Source: CAZVEV01 sp964625865 (GTDB lineage Bacteria; Planctomycetota; Phycisphaerae; SM23-33). From it: a stretch of 20,679 bases of DNA. Position 1 is the first letter of the stretch. Every line of letters starts with the position of its first letter. Below the pieces are notes generated by a model, which saw only the letters and a list, made by a program, of their open reading frames with translations, was not told the origin of the DNA and ran no database searches. The position numbers and the translations under genes are program-made. The DNA is taken from assembly GCA_964625865.1 (NCBI GenBank), contig CAZVEV010000083.1, positions 1 to 20,679 on the forward strand, written 5' to 3'. Positions 13,706-20,671 of this stretch are shown here, in pieces.

Positions 13706-14926
13706 TTACTTCCTTGTCGCTTCCTCGATGGCCAACACGGTGTAGGCCGTCACGAGAACCGGGTCGCCCTCGTACCAGCGATCGGCTTGGTTGACCCACT
13801 GGCCGTCCTTGACGCGAGCGGCCAGCGCGTCGATCAGTTCCTCGCGCCAGTTGTGCTCGACGCCGTCGAGGTCCTTGATGATCGGCTGGCCCCAGGCGCG
13901 GAGGGCCTTGGCGTAGGTGTGGTAGTAGTAGTACAGCCCCATGAGGCTCTTGTCGCCAGGCATGTTGGGGTTGTTCTCGAGCGTCCAGTACGTGCGAATC
14001 CACTGGAAGGCGTCTCGCACGCGCGGGTCTTCCTTGGTCAGGCCCGCGTAGAGCATGCTCTTGAACCCCATGTACGTCAGCGAACCGTAGCTTCGCAGGC
14101 CCTTGCCGTCAGGCCCCGCCCCCGCCTTCGATTCGCCGATCGCGTAGTAGAACCCGCCGTCGTTGGGCCCGTCCTTGGCGTGGACGGTCGTGTTGGACTC
14201 CGAGCGGTTCTGCAGGCGCGTGAAGAAGCCCATCGCCCGCTGCATCACCGGATCGTCGTCGGGCACGCCGGCCTGGTGAAGCGCCTCGATGGCCATCCCC
14301 ACGTTGCTGCCGTCAGGCCTGCCGTGCTTGCCGTAGCTCATCCCGCCGATGATGTCCTCGCCCTCGGCGACGGTGCGACCCTTGGGGTCCTTCGAGCCGG
14401 CGACGATCTGGCGGTCCTTGAGATACCCGATCAGTTCACGCGTGACCTCGCTGTACTTCTCGTCCTGCGTGGCCGCGAACGTCATCAGCGCGATCGACGA
14501 GGTGTAATTGGCGTAGTTCGGGTTCTTGGGATCGTACAGGCCGCCGTCGTCCTGGCGGAAGGACATGAGGTAGTCCAGCCCGCGCTTGACCGACGGAGTC
14601 TCGGTCGTGAAATCCGGGTGCTGCAACAGCGCCTTGACGATCAGCCCCGTGTAGGCCGCCCCCACCGGCGTGGTCGTGCGCCACCCGCCGCTGTCTTCCT
14701 GCTGGGTCAGGAGAAACCGCAGTCCGTCGCTGATCATCGTCTGGGCCTGCGACTTGTGCACATCGTCCATCGCGTCGGTCTGGATGGGCATGGCACTGAC
14801 GGGAGGGATCTCGACGCCGCCGTTGGGATCGCCCGTGCCGTCATCCTGACAGCCCGGCCCGAAGGCGATGACAGCGAAAAGGGCGATTCCGGTTGTTACT
14901 GCTGCTATTGTGCGTGTCGTATGCAT
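13706..14926 (-). CDS. Prenyltransferase/squalene-cyclase repeat protein, exported
   Basis: A 406-residue protein with an N-terminal export signal (MHTTRTIAAVTTGIALFAVIAF) ending in GPGC-QDD, a possible but non-canonical lipobox. The body is an alpha/alpha-toroid of the prenyltransferase and squalene oxidase repeat type: repeated helix pairs with Gly-rich turns such as QEDSGGWRTTTPVGAAYTGLIVKALL, FRQDDGGLYD, GPNDGGFYYAI and GLRSYGSLTYMGFKSML. It lacks the DxDD motif of squalene-hopene cyclases. An enzyme role is therefore doubtful, and it may be a structural or ligand-binding toroid in the periplasm. AAAGGAA precedes the ATG at 14924-14926. A sigma-54-like promoter lies 54 bases upstream. Confidence 0.8.
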   Translation of the reverse strand: MHTTRTIAAVTTGIALFAVIAFGPGCQDDGTGDPNGGVEIPPVSAMPIQTDAMDDVHKSQAQTMISDGLRFLLTQQEDSGGWRTTTPVGAAYTGLIVKALLQHPDFTTETPSVKRGLDYLMSFRQDDGGLYDPKNPNYANYTSSIALMTFAATQDEKYSEVTRELIGYLKDRQIVAGSKDPKGRTVAEGEDIIGGMSYGKHGRPDGSNVGMAIEALHQAGVPDDDPVMQRAMGFFTRLQNRSESNTTVHAKDGPNDGGFYYAIGESKAGAGPDGKGLRSYGSLTYMGFKSMLYAGLTKEDPRVRDAFQWIRTYWTLENNPNMPGDKSLMGLYYYYHTYAKALRAWGQPIIKDLDGVEHNWREELIDALAARVKDGQWVNQADRWYEGDPVLVTAYTVLAIEEATRK

Positions 14927-14979
14927 CGTTGTGTTCCTTTGTGTTCATCCGGGCGCACACGGCGCCTACATCATTCTAC

Positions 14980-14996
14980 ATCAATCCGCGTGCCAA
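14980..14996 (-). promoter_or_regulatory. Sigma-54-like promoter
   Basis: On the minus strand TTGGCACG-CGGA-TTGAT fits the sigma-54 consensus TGGCACG-N4-TTGCW except that the -12 GC is GA; GG and GA are 10 bases apart as required. Transcription would start near 14969, with a leader of about 43 bases. A TAGAAT box (14973-14978) offers a sigma-70 alternative but has no good -35 box. Confidence 0.5.
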
Positions 14997-15023
14997 GATA
15001 GCCCCTTGAGATGGATTTCCCTG

Positions 15024-15046
15024 AACTGTCTTTCTAAAAAACAGTT
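15024..15046. promoter_or_regulatory. Inverted repeat AACTGT-N11-ACAGTT
   Basis: AACTGT (15024-15029) and ACAGTT (15041-15046) flank an A/T-rich 11-base spacer, between the sigma-54-like promoter and the upstream palindromes. It could be an operator or a weak hairpin; there is no other evidence. Confidence 0.4.
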
Positions 15047-15092
15047 ACGATCCCACACATCCAGATGATCAGTTCCCCTTCATAGGCCAGAA

Positions 15093-15120
15093 TGCACAAC
15101 GCTTGTGCGCTCATGCACAA
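15093..15120. promoter_or_regulatory. NtrC-like activator sites (candidate UAS)
   Basis: GCACAA (15094-15099), TTGTGC (15103-15108) and GCACAA (15115-15120) form two overlapping inverted repeats. TGCAC-N7-GTGCG (15093-15109) differs by one base from the enterobacterial NtrC site TGCAC-N7-GTGCA. The centres lie about 130-150 bases upstream of the predicted start, where activator sites of sigma-54 promoters usually are. Confidence 0.5.
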
Positions 15121-15127
15121 AGCCTGG

Positions 15128-16522
15128 TCATTCTTCGCTGTCGATTCCCAGATCGCGAAGCTTAGCACGGAGGGTGTTTCGATGGATGCCCAGCAACTTG
15201 GCGGCCTGACCTTGCTTGCCTCCCGTCTCGGCCAATGCGCGAACGATGACGGCCCGCTCGATCGGCGCCAGGGCGGATTGGTGCAGCCCGTCGGGGCCCG
15301 GCTGGACCTGGTCGAGGTATCGACTGATCAGGGCATCGCCCGCCGGTGTCTGGCCCCCGGGCTCGCCGGTCTGCACGGCCTCGGGAAGATGGGCCGGCAG
15401 GATCGGCCCCGTGCCGGAGACGACCGCCGCGTGTTCGAGGGCGTTTCGCAGTTGGCGCACGTTGCCGGGCCAGTCGCACCCCGTCAGGGCCGCCATCGCC
15501 TCGTCACTGATGCCCCGCCCCGGGGCGAACTGTGCGAGGAAGTGGTGAGTCAGTTCCGCGATGTCCTGGCGCCGCTGGGCCAGCGGGGGCACCTCGATCT
15601 GGATGACGGCCAGGCGGTAGTACAGGTCCTCCCGGAAGCGACCGGCCTCCACCTCGGCGGGCAGGTCGCGATTGGTCGCCGCGAGGATCCGCACGTCGAC
15701 GCAGATCGGCGAGACCGAGCCGAGGCGCTCGATCGTCTGGGAGTCCAGGAAGCGGAGCAGCTTGACCTGCGCAGCCATCGGAAGCTCGCCTATCTCGTCG
15801 AGGAACAGCGTGCCGGTGTGGGCCATCTCGAATCGCCCGGGCTTGTCGGCGTCGGCCCCCGTGAAGGCGCCCCGTGCATAGCCGAACAGTTCGCTCTCGA
15901 CGAGGTTCTCCGGCAGGGCGGCGCAGTTGACGGTGACGAACGGCCTGGCCTCGCGCGGGCTGTGCTCGTGGATCACGCGGGCCACCAGTTCCTTGCCCGT
16001 GCCGGTCTGGCCGTGGATGAGCACCGATGCGTCGGCCTGCGAGACCCGTCCGATTCGCTTGAAGACCTCCTGGATGGCGGGCGAGCTTCCGACGATGGCC
16101 GTCCCGGCGCCGGCGGGACGACCGTCACTGTCACTGACGCTCTGCGGCGCGGCGCGGGACGCCAGCGCCTGGGCGAACACTTCCCCCGCCCGGTCCAGGT
16201 CCAGCGGCTTGACCAGGTAATCGAACGCCTTGTTGCGAATCGCCCGCGTGACGGTATCGAGCGATCCGTAGGCCGTGATCATCACCACGCAGGCGCCGGG
16301 ATCGTCGCGCCGAAGCGATTCGAGCAGGTCCAGACCGCTGCCGTCGCCCAGGCGCACGTCGAGAAAGACCACGTCCGGGCGAAGCTCGAGGTACTTGGCG
16401 CGTCCGTCGCGCACGGTGTGGGCCACCGCCACCGCCGTGCCGCGGCTCTCGAAATACCGCTTGAACGCGAAGCAGATTGACTGCTCGTCGTCGATAACCA
16501 GGATGCTGTGGTCTGTGCTCAT
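15128..16522 (-). CDS. Sigma-54-dependent response regulator (NtrC family)
   Basis: A 464-residue activator. The receiver domain (1-120) has the acidic pair D11-D12, phosphoacceptor D55, T83 and K105. The AAA+ domain (about 143-370) has Walker A G171-QTGTGKE-178, the sigma-54 contact loop GAFTGA at 218-223 and Walker B LFLDEIGELP. The Fis-type HTH is at the C-terminus (GKQGQAAKLLGIHRNTLRAKLRDLG). The ATG at 16520-16522 is preferred over a TTG one codon earlier; it shares one base with the kinase stop (TGATG), so the two are translationally coupled. When phosphorylated it should bind upstream sites and open sigma-54 promoters. A likely target lies just downstream. Confidence 0.95.
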   Translation of the reverse strand: MSTDHSILVIDDEQSICFAFKRYFESRGTAVAVAHTVRDGRAKYLELRPDVVFLDVRLGDGSGLDLLESLRRDDPGACVVMITAYGSLDTVTRAIRNKAFDYLVKPLDLDRAGEVFAQALASRAAPQSVSDSDGRPAGAGTAIVGSSPAIQEVFKRIGRVSQADASVLIHGQTGTGKELVARVIHEHSPREARPFVTVNCAALPENLVESELFGYARGAFTGADADKPGRFEMAHTGTLFLDEIGELPMAAQVKLLRFLDSQTIERLGSVSPICVDVRILAATNRDLPAEVEAGRFREDLYYRLAVIQIEVPPLAQRRQDIAELTHHFLAQFAPGRGISDEAMAALTGCDWPGNVRQLRNALEHAAVVSGTGPILPAHLPEAVQTGEPGGQTPAGDALISRYLDQVQPGPDGLHQSALAPIERAVIVRALAETGGKQGQAAKLLGIHRNTLRAKLRDLGIDSEE

Positions 16523-17970
16523 CAACCGTCGCCCGCTTGCCCGGAGGCCTCCGCCCGGGGCAGTTCGAACCAGAACGTCGTCTCATCGCCCGCCGTCTCG
16601 TAGCCGATGCGCCCGCCCTGGGCGGTCACGATCTGCTTGCAGATGTACAACCCCAGGCCGGCCCCGTCGGACTTGGTCGTCACGAACGGCTCGAACAGGT
16701 CCACCTCGTCGCCCGTCTCCACGCCTGCCCCGCTGTCGGTGATCGCAAGGCGCACCGTGTCTCCCGAGCCAGCCGACGCACTGATGCGGATGCTGCCGCC
16801 GTCCGGCATGGCCTCCATCGCATTCAGCAGGAGGTTCACCACGACCTGCCGGACCGCCCGCTCGGTCGTTCGCGCCCGACAGGGCCCCGCGGACGCCTCA
16901 CGGACAATCTCGATGCCCATCTGCTCACACCGCGGGGCCACCAGGGGCAAGGCCGACTCGACCAGGTCGGTCAGATCACAGACCTGCTCCGGATCCGACG
17001 AGGGCGGAACGATGTCCCCCCCGCCTTCACTGGTCGCGCTGAGCAGTTGCGAGACGTACAGGTCCATCCGGTCGATCTCGCGGACGATCAGGTCCAGGCT
17101 CGGGTCGCTGATCTCCGCGGCCGCCAGTTCGTCGGCCAGCACGCGAACGTTCATCTTGATCCCGCTCAGCGGGTTGCGCAGCTCGTGGGCCACCGAGGCC
17201 GATAACTGCCCCAGCGCCGCCAGGCGCGCGGACCGCGCCAGTTGGCTTCGCGCCTCGGAAAGCTCGGCCAGCAGATGATCGTACGACTCGGCCAGGCGGG
17301 CCAGCTCCGCCGGACTGTGATCAGACGCGGCGCCGCCGGGGGTGTCCTCAATTCGCTCGGATAACTCCCCCGCCGAGGCCGCCCGCGACAGGCGGTCCAT
17401 CCGCTCGGCCAGCCGACTGACCGGACGCGTCACCCCGTGCGACAGCCAGAACCCCAGCGCCCCCGCCGCGAGGATCGCCCCGGCCGTAATCCATACGATG
17501 GTCCACTTGACGCGGTCCTGCGCGGCGGCCAGTTGCGAGGCGGGCAAGAGTAGGAACAGGCGCACCGGCGGGCGCCCCTCGGCGTCGGGATACTCGATCA
17601 GGCCGGTTCCCACGCGATAGGGCTCGCCGGCCAGGACCACACGGGACGGGAGCTTGCCCCCGACGAACTGGTCGGCGAGCTGGCGTCTGAGTTCAGGCGA
17701 CAGGGAGGCGGCCGATATCTCCTCCGCGTCGGCGGGCCCGGCGGCAAACTCCGTGCCGAGGATCTGCTTCAGGTGGGTCATCAGCTTGTTGGAGATCGGC
17801 AGGCGTTCGGCGCCCACCAGGCGGGCGGTGCCCCTTACCGGCTCGCCGATCAACCGCCGCTCGATCGCGCGGGCCGAGACCTCGATGCCCGCCCACCCCA
17901 CCGCTACGCCCACACACGTGACCAGGACGGTCATCGCCAGCACGGTGCGACTGCGAATCGAGAGTCCCAT
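16522..17970 (-). CDS. Membrane sensor histidine kinase
   Basis: A 482-residue kinase. Membrane helices lie at about 8-28 and 156-176, enclosing a periplasmic sensor of about 125 residues that I cannot assign to a family. A HAMP-like linker (about 177-232) and a coiled helix follow, then the HisKA domain with H262 in VAHELRNPLSG, and the ATPase domain with N383 (NLLLNAMEAM), DSGAG (412-416) and GAGLGL (436-441). The class is that of NtrB/AtoS-like kinases, which partner NtrC-type regulators. It lies only 29 bases after gmhB, so it may be co-transcribed with the heptose gene. The signal is unknown; the envelope setting suggests a surface or lipid cue. Confidence 0.93.
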   Translation of the reverse strand: MGLSIRSRTVLAMTVLVTCVGVAVGWAGIEVSARAIERRLIGEPVRGTARLVGAERLPISNKLMTHLKQILGTEFAAGPADAEEISAASLSPELRRQLADQFVGGKLPSRVVLAGEPYRVGTGLIEYPDAEGRPPVRLFLLLPASQLAAAQDRVKWTIVWITAGAILAAGALGFWLSHGVTRPVSRLAERMDRLSRAASAGELSERIEDTPGGAASDHSPAELARLAESYDHLLAELSEARSQLARSARLAALGQLSASVAHELRNPLSGIKMNVRVLADELAAAEISDPSLDLIVREIDRMDLYVSQLLSATSEGGGDIVPPSSDPEQVCDLTDLVESALPLVAPRCEQMGIEIVREASAGPCRARTTERAVRQVVVNLLLNAMEAMPDGGSIRISASAGSGDTVRLAITDSGAGVETGDEVDLFEPFVTTKSDGAGLGLYICKQIVTAQGGRIGYETAGDETTFWFELPRAEASGQAGDG

Positions 17971-17999
17971 GGCCTGTCCCTGGTCGGCGCCGTGCGGCG

Positions 18000-18890
18000 C
18001 TACTTGCGGCGGTCAATCGTGAAGAACGTCAGGGCCATCACCTGCAGCGTCAGCGCGATCACCCCGTATACGACGGCCAGCCCCTCCGCACTCCAGGCCA
18101 AGGCACCGAGGGCCACGATCAGGGACACTCCAGCCAGCCCCTGGGCGACGGCGGCGATGGTACGGGCAATCTTACAGCCGCCAGACGAGGTGCCGTCGGC
18201 CAGGGTCTTCACGCGATCGAGGATTTCCTGGAGGACCTTTGCATCGTCGCCCTCGCTCTCCACGTGCGTTCCACCGGCCGAGACGAACGTCGCCAGCCCC
18301 GAGCGCACCGAATCGCGGGGCAGGTTGGGATGCAGGATCACCTTGACCGCTTCGGGCAGGCTTCGCACGGTGAAGTCGGCCTGCGCGTCATCGTTCATCG
18401 CCTCGCCGGGCGGGCGCGTGTGGCCGCTGCGGATACGGACAGTGCGGCACCCCGCCCGCTGGCCGGCCTCGATGTCCCGCGGCGAATCGCCCACCATCCA
18501 ACTGCCCGCCAGGTCGATGTGCAGGTCCTCCGCCGCCTGCAGCAGCATGCCCGGCTGCGGCTTGCGCAGTTCGGACTCGACAGCGTACTGCTCCACCGTG
18601 CCGTCCGGATGGTACGGACAGTAGTAGACCCCGTCGACGTGGGCCCCGCCGGCAGCCAGTTGGCGCCGCATCTCGGTGTGAATCGCATCGAGCGTCTCGA
18701 CACTGAGCAGTCCGCGCGCGACACCCGACTGATTGGTCACCACCACGATCTTGTACCCCGCCTGCGCCAGCGAACGGATGGCCCGCTCGACCCCGGGCAG
18801 GAGCTTGACCGCATCGGGGTCGCTCAGGTATCCGGGGTCGTGGATCACCGTATGATCACGATCGAGAAAAACTGCCCGTGTTGACGCCAT
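18000..18890 (-). CDS. gmhB: D-glycero-D-manno-heptose 1,7-bisphosphate phosphatase with membrane tail
   Basis: A 296-residue protein. Residues 1-185 are a GmhB-type HAD phosphatase: D10-R-D12 (nucleophile and acid/base), T52-N-Q-S-G-V-A-R-G, R109-K-P and V133-G-D-S. It dephosphorylates heptose 1,7-bisphosphate before ADP transfer by HldE. The zinc loop is half lost: C91 and H94 remain (CPYH), but the C-x-C before RKP is replaced by S106-E-L108. GmhB is normally about 180-190 residues; here there is an extra linker, predicted coiled coil (about 217-233) and two likely membrane helices (about 247-267 and 270-290). The tail is unfamiliar and may tether the enzyme to the membrane. GGAG precedes the ATG. 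Confidence 0.88.
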   Translation of the reverse strand: MASTRAVFLDRDHTVIHDPGYLSDPDAVKLLPGVERAIRSLAQAGYKIVVVTNQSGVARGLLSVETLDAIHTEMRRQLAAGGAHVDGVYYCPYHPDGTVEQYAVESELRKPQPGMLLQAAEDLHIDLAGSWMVGDSPRDIEAGQRAGCRTVRIRSGHTRPPGEAMNDDAQADFTVRSLPEAVKVILHPNLPRDSVRSGLATFVSAGGTHVESEGDDAKVLQEILDRVKTLADGTSSGGCKIARTIAAVAQGLAGVSLIVALGALAWSAEGLAVVYGVIALTLQVMALTFFTIDRRK

Positions 18891-18944
18891 CTTATCGTCT
18901 CCACTCGCTAACTGGTTAACCGGTTGACTGATTACCTGGTGTCA

Positions 18945-18971
18945 TCGGACTGGTCGCTTCAGCGATCCAGT
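18945..18971 (+). repeat. REP-like hairpin, copy E
   Basis: TCGG (18945-18948) then the hairpin, with the outer pair A-T (18949 with 18971) instead of G-C. It lies in the gap between gmhB and hldE and is flanked on the left by GGTTAACCGGTTGACTG (18914-18930), the mirror of the tail found after the other copies. Confidence 0.85.
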
Positions 18972-18975
18972 TTTC

Positions 18976-19046
18976 GGCTCGCACGACTCGCTTGCATGCG
19001 AAACGGAGAGAACACCCGTTCCGCGTGCAACGAGTTGCACGCCCTA
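18976..19046. repeat. GTTGCACGC palindromic element, degenerate copy 3
   Basis: The right half is intact (GCGTGCAACGAGTTGCACGC and the 13-bp end GTTGCACGCCCTA at 19034-19046), but the left half has decayed to GCACGACTCGCTTGCATGCG. It is followed by CCCGTTAACCAGTTAACCCA up to a few bases before the hldE stop. This is the oldest-looking of the three copies. Confidence 0.75.
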
Positions 19047-19070
19047 CCCGTTAACCAGTTAACCCATCAA

Positions 19071-20552
19071 CTACGCCTTGCCGTCGTGGGCGTCCAGGAC
19101 GCGCTCGATTATCCGAGTTGTGCTCAGCCCGTCGATCAGGCTGAGTGTCTTGACGGACCCGCCGTAACGTTCCACCACGTCGCGCTCGACGACTACGGGC
19201 GTCGAGCCGCCTTTGACGAAAATGTCCGGGCGGAGCACCTCGATGACCGCCTCGGCGGTGTCTTCGTCGAAGACGGTCACGTAGTCCACCCACTCCAAGG
19301 CCGCCAGCATCTCGGCACGCTCGGCCTGTTCAATTATAGGCCGCTTGGGGCCCTTGAGTCGCTTGACGCTCGTGTCGGAGTTGATCGCAACGACCAGGCA
19401 GGAGCCCAACTCGCGGGCCTCCTGGAGGTACCGGACGTGTCCCATGTGCAGCAGGTCGAAGCAACCGTTGGTGAACACGACGGTCTGGCCGCGCTCGCGG
19501 CGACGCTTCAACTCGCGCGCCAGCGGCGTGCGGTCCATCACCTTGCTGTCACGCATGCCGATGACACGCTGCAACTCGTCGATAATCTCCTGCTTCGTCA
19601 CCGCCACCACGCCGAACTGCTCGACCTCGAGCCCGCCGGCCTCGTTGGCCAGGGCGGCCGCCTCGTCGTAGCTCCATCCATCCGCCAGTGCGACGGCCAG
19701 GGCGGCCAGCACCTCGTCGCCGGCGCCGCTGACGTCGTAGACCGACCGCGGACGCGTCGACACGTGGCGCCCCCGGCCGTCGGCGCCCAGCAGGAACATG
19801 CCCTCCTTGTCCAGCGTGACCATGATCATCTCGGCGTCGGTGACGCGGAGGATTCTCTGCGCGGCGGCTTCCAGCGATGACTGGTCGGTAATGGCGATGC
19901 CGCTGGCCCGCTCGGTCTCGTACCGGTTGGGCGTCAGCAGCGTCGCGCCGCGGTAGCGGGCGTAGCTGTCGATCAGCGCCGGATCGACGATCACCATCGC
20001 CCCGGCGGCGCGGGCTGAGGCGATCAGTTCCGGCGTGCCCGCGTCGGTAAGCACGCCCTTGTTGTAGTCCTCGAGGGCGAGGACCTTGCACTCGTTCAGT
20101 TCCCCGCGTACAGCCGCCCGGAGAGTGGCTTGGAACGTGTCGGGCATGGGGTCGACTGACTCGTCGTCCACGCGAAACAGTTGCTGCGCGTGACGGTGCT
20201 GCGCCAACCCCACGTAGCGCGTCTTGACCGTCGTGGGCCTGCCCCCCAGACGAACCAGCGCCGAGGTCTCTGCCCCGCAGGCGCCGAGAAGACGCGTCAT
20301 TTCCTCGCCCGCCTCGTCCTGGCCGACCGCGCCGACACACAGCACACGGCCGCCGAGTGCGGCGACCGCCTCGGCCACGTTGCCCGCCCCGCCGGTCAGC
20401 GTCTCGTCGCGGACCTTCCGCAGGACGGGGACGGGCGCCTCCTGGCTAAGCCGGTCAGCCGTCCCGTAAACCCACTTGTCGAGCATGAAGTCGCCAACCA
20501 GAACGATCCGCGGCGAACCCAGGCTCTCAAGACGCGCGAGTAACTTCTGCAT
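19071..20552 (-). CDS. hldE: Bifunctional heptose 7-phosphate kinase / heptose 1-phosphate adenylyltransferase
   Basis: A 493-residue fused enzyme giving two steps of ADP-heptose synthesis. The N-terminal PfkB/ribokinase domain (1-330) has GGAGNVA at 54-60, LAQHRHAQQLFRVD, and the catalytic D273-V-S-G-A-G-D-E. The C-terminal nucleotidyltransferase (about 355-493) has FTNGCFDLLH, H369-M-G-H372 and INSDTSVKRLKGPKRPI; LSTTRIIERV ends the domain. KGGST stands where E. coli HldE has KGGDY. With gmhB next to it, most of the heptose pathway is here; the isomerase gmhA is not in the window. The ATG at 20550-20552 has no clear Shine-Dalgarno site. Confidence 0.94.
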   Translation of the reverse strand: MQKLLARLESLGSPRIVLVGDFMLDKWVYGTADRLSQEAPVPVLRKVRDETLTGGAGNVAEAVAALGGRVLCVGAVGQDEAGEEMTRLLGACGAETSALVRLGGRPTTVKTRYVGLAQHRHAQQLFRVDDESVDPMPDTFQATLRAAVRGELNECKVLALEDYNKGVLTDAGTPELIASARAAGAMVIVDPALIDSYARYRGATLLTPNRYETERASGIAITDQSSLEAAAQRILRVTDAEMIMVTLDKEGMFLLGADGRGRHVSTRPRSVYDVSGAGDEVLAALAVALADGWSYDEAAALANEAGGLEVEQFGVVAVTKQEIIDELQRVIGMRDSKVMDRTPLARELKRRRERGQTVVFTNGCFDLLHMGHVRYLQEARELGSCLVVAINSDTSVKRLKGPKRPIIEQAERAEMLAALEWVDYVTVFDEDTAEAVIEVLRPDIFVKGGSTPVVVERDVVERYGGSVKTLSLIDGLSTTRIIERVLDAHDGKA

Positions 20553-20606
20553 GGTACGCCGATTCTAACCGCCCCCTCGCCCGCAATGCAACACGCAGGC
20601 ACCTTG

Positions 20607-20671
20607 TGTTGTCGTTCCTTCCACGTTTAGCGGGCGCTCCATGTTGTCGTTCATTCCACGTTTAGCGGGCG
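20607..20671. repeat. Tandem 30-bp direct repeat at the right edge
   Basis: TGTTGTCGTTCnTTCCACGT followed by TTAGCGGGCG occurs at 20607-20636 and again at 20642-20671, a period of 35 bases with one internal mismatch. The array may continue beyond the window. On the minus strand it can be read as repeated ERPLNVE-like codons, but there is no start or ribosome site, so I treat it as non-coding. Confidence 0.8.

Noticed and set aside
13787..15001. 404-codon plus-strand open frame opposite the squalene-cyclase-like gene
   Set aside because: Val/Arg/His-rich shadow translation without start signals.
15092..16480. 462-codon plus-strand open frame opposite the response regulator
   Set aside because: The minus strand carries intact receiver, AAA+ and Fis motifs; the plus frame is low-complexity.
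20607..20671. Possible CRISPR repeats
   Set aside because: Copies are only 5 bases apart, far shorter than a spacer, and no cas genes are present.
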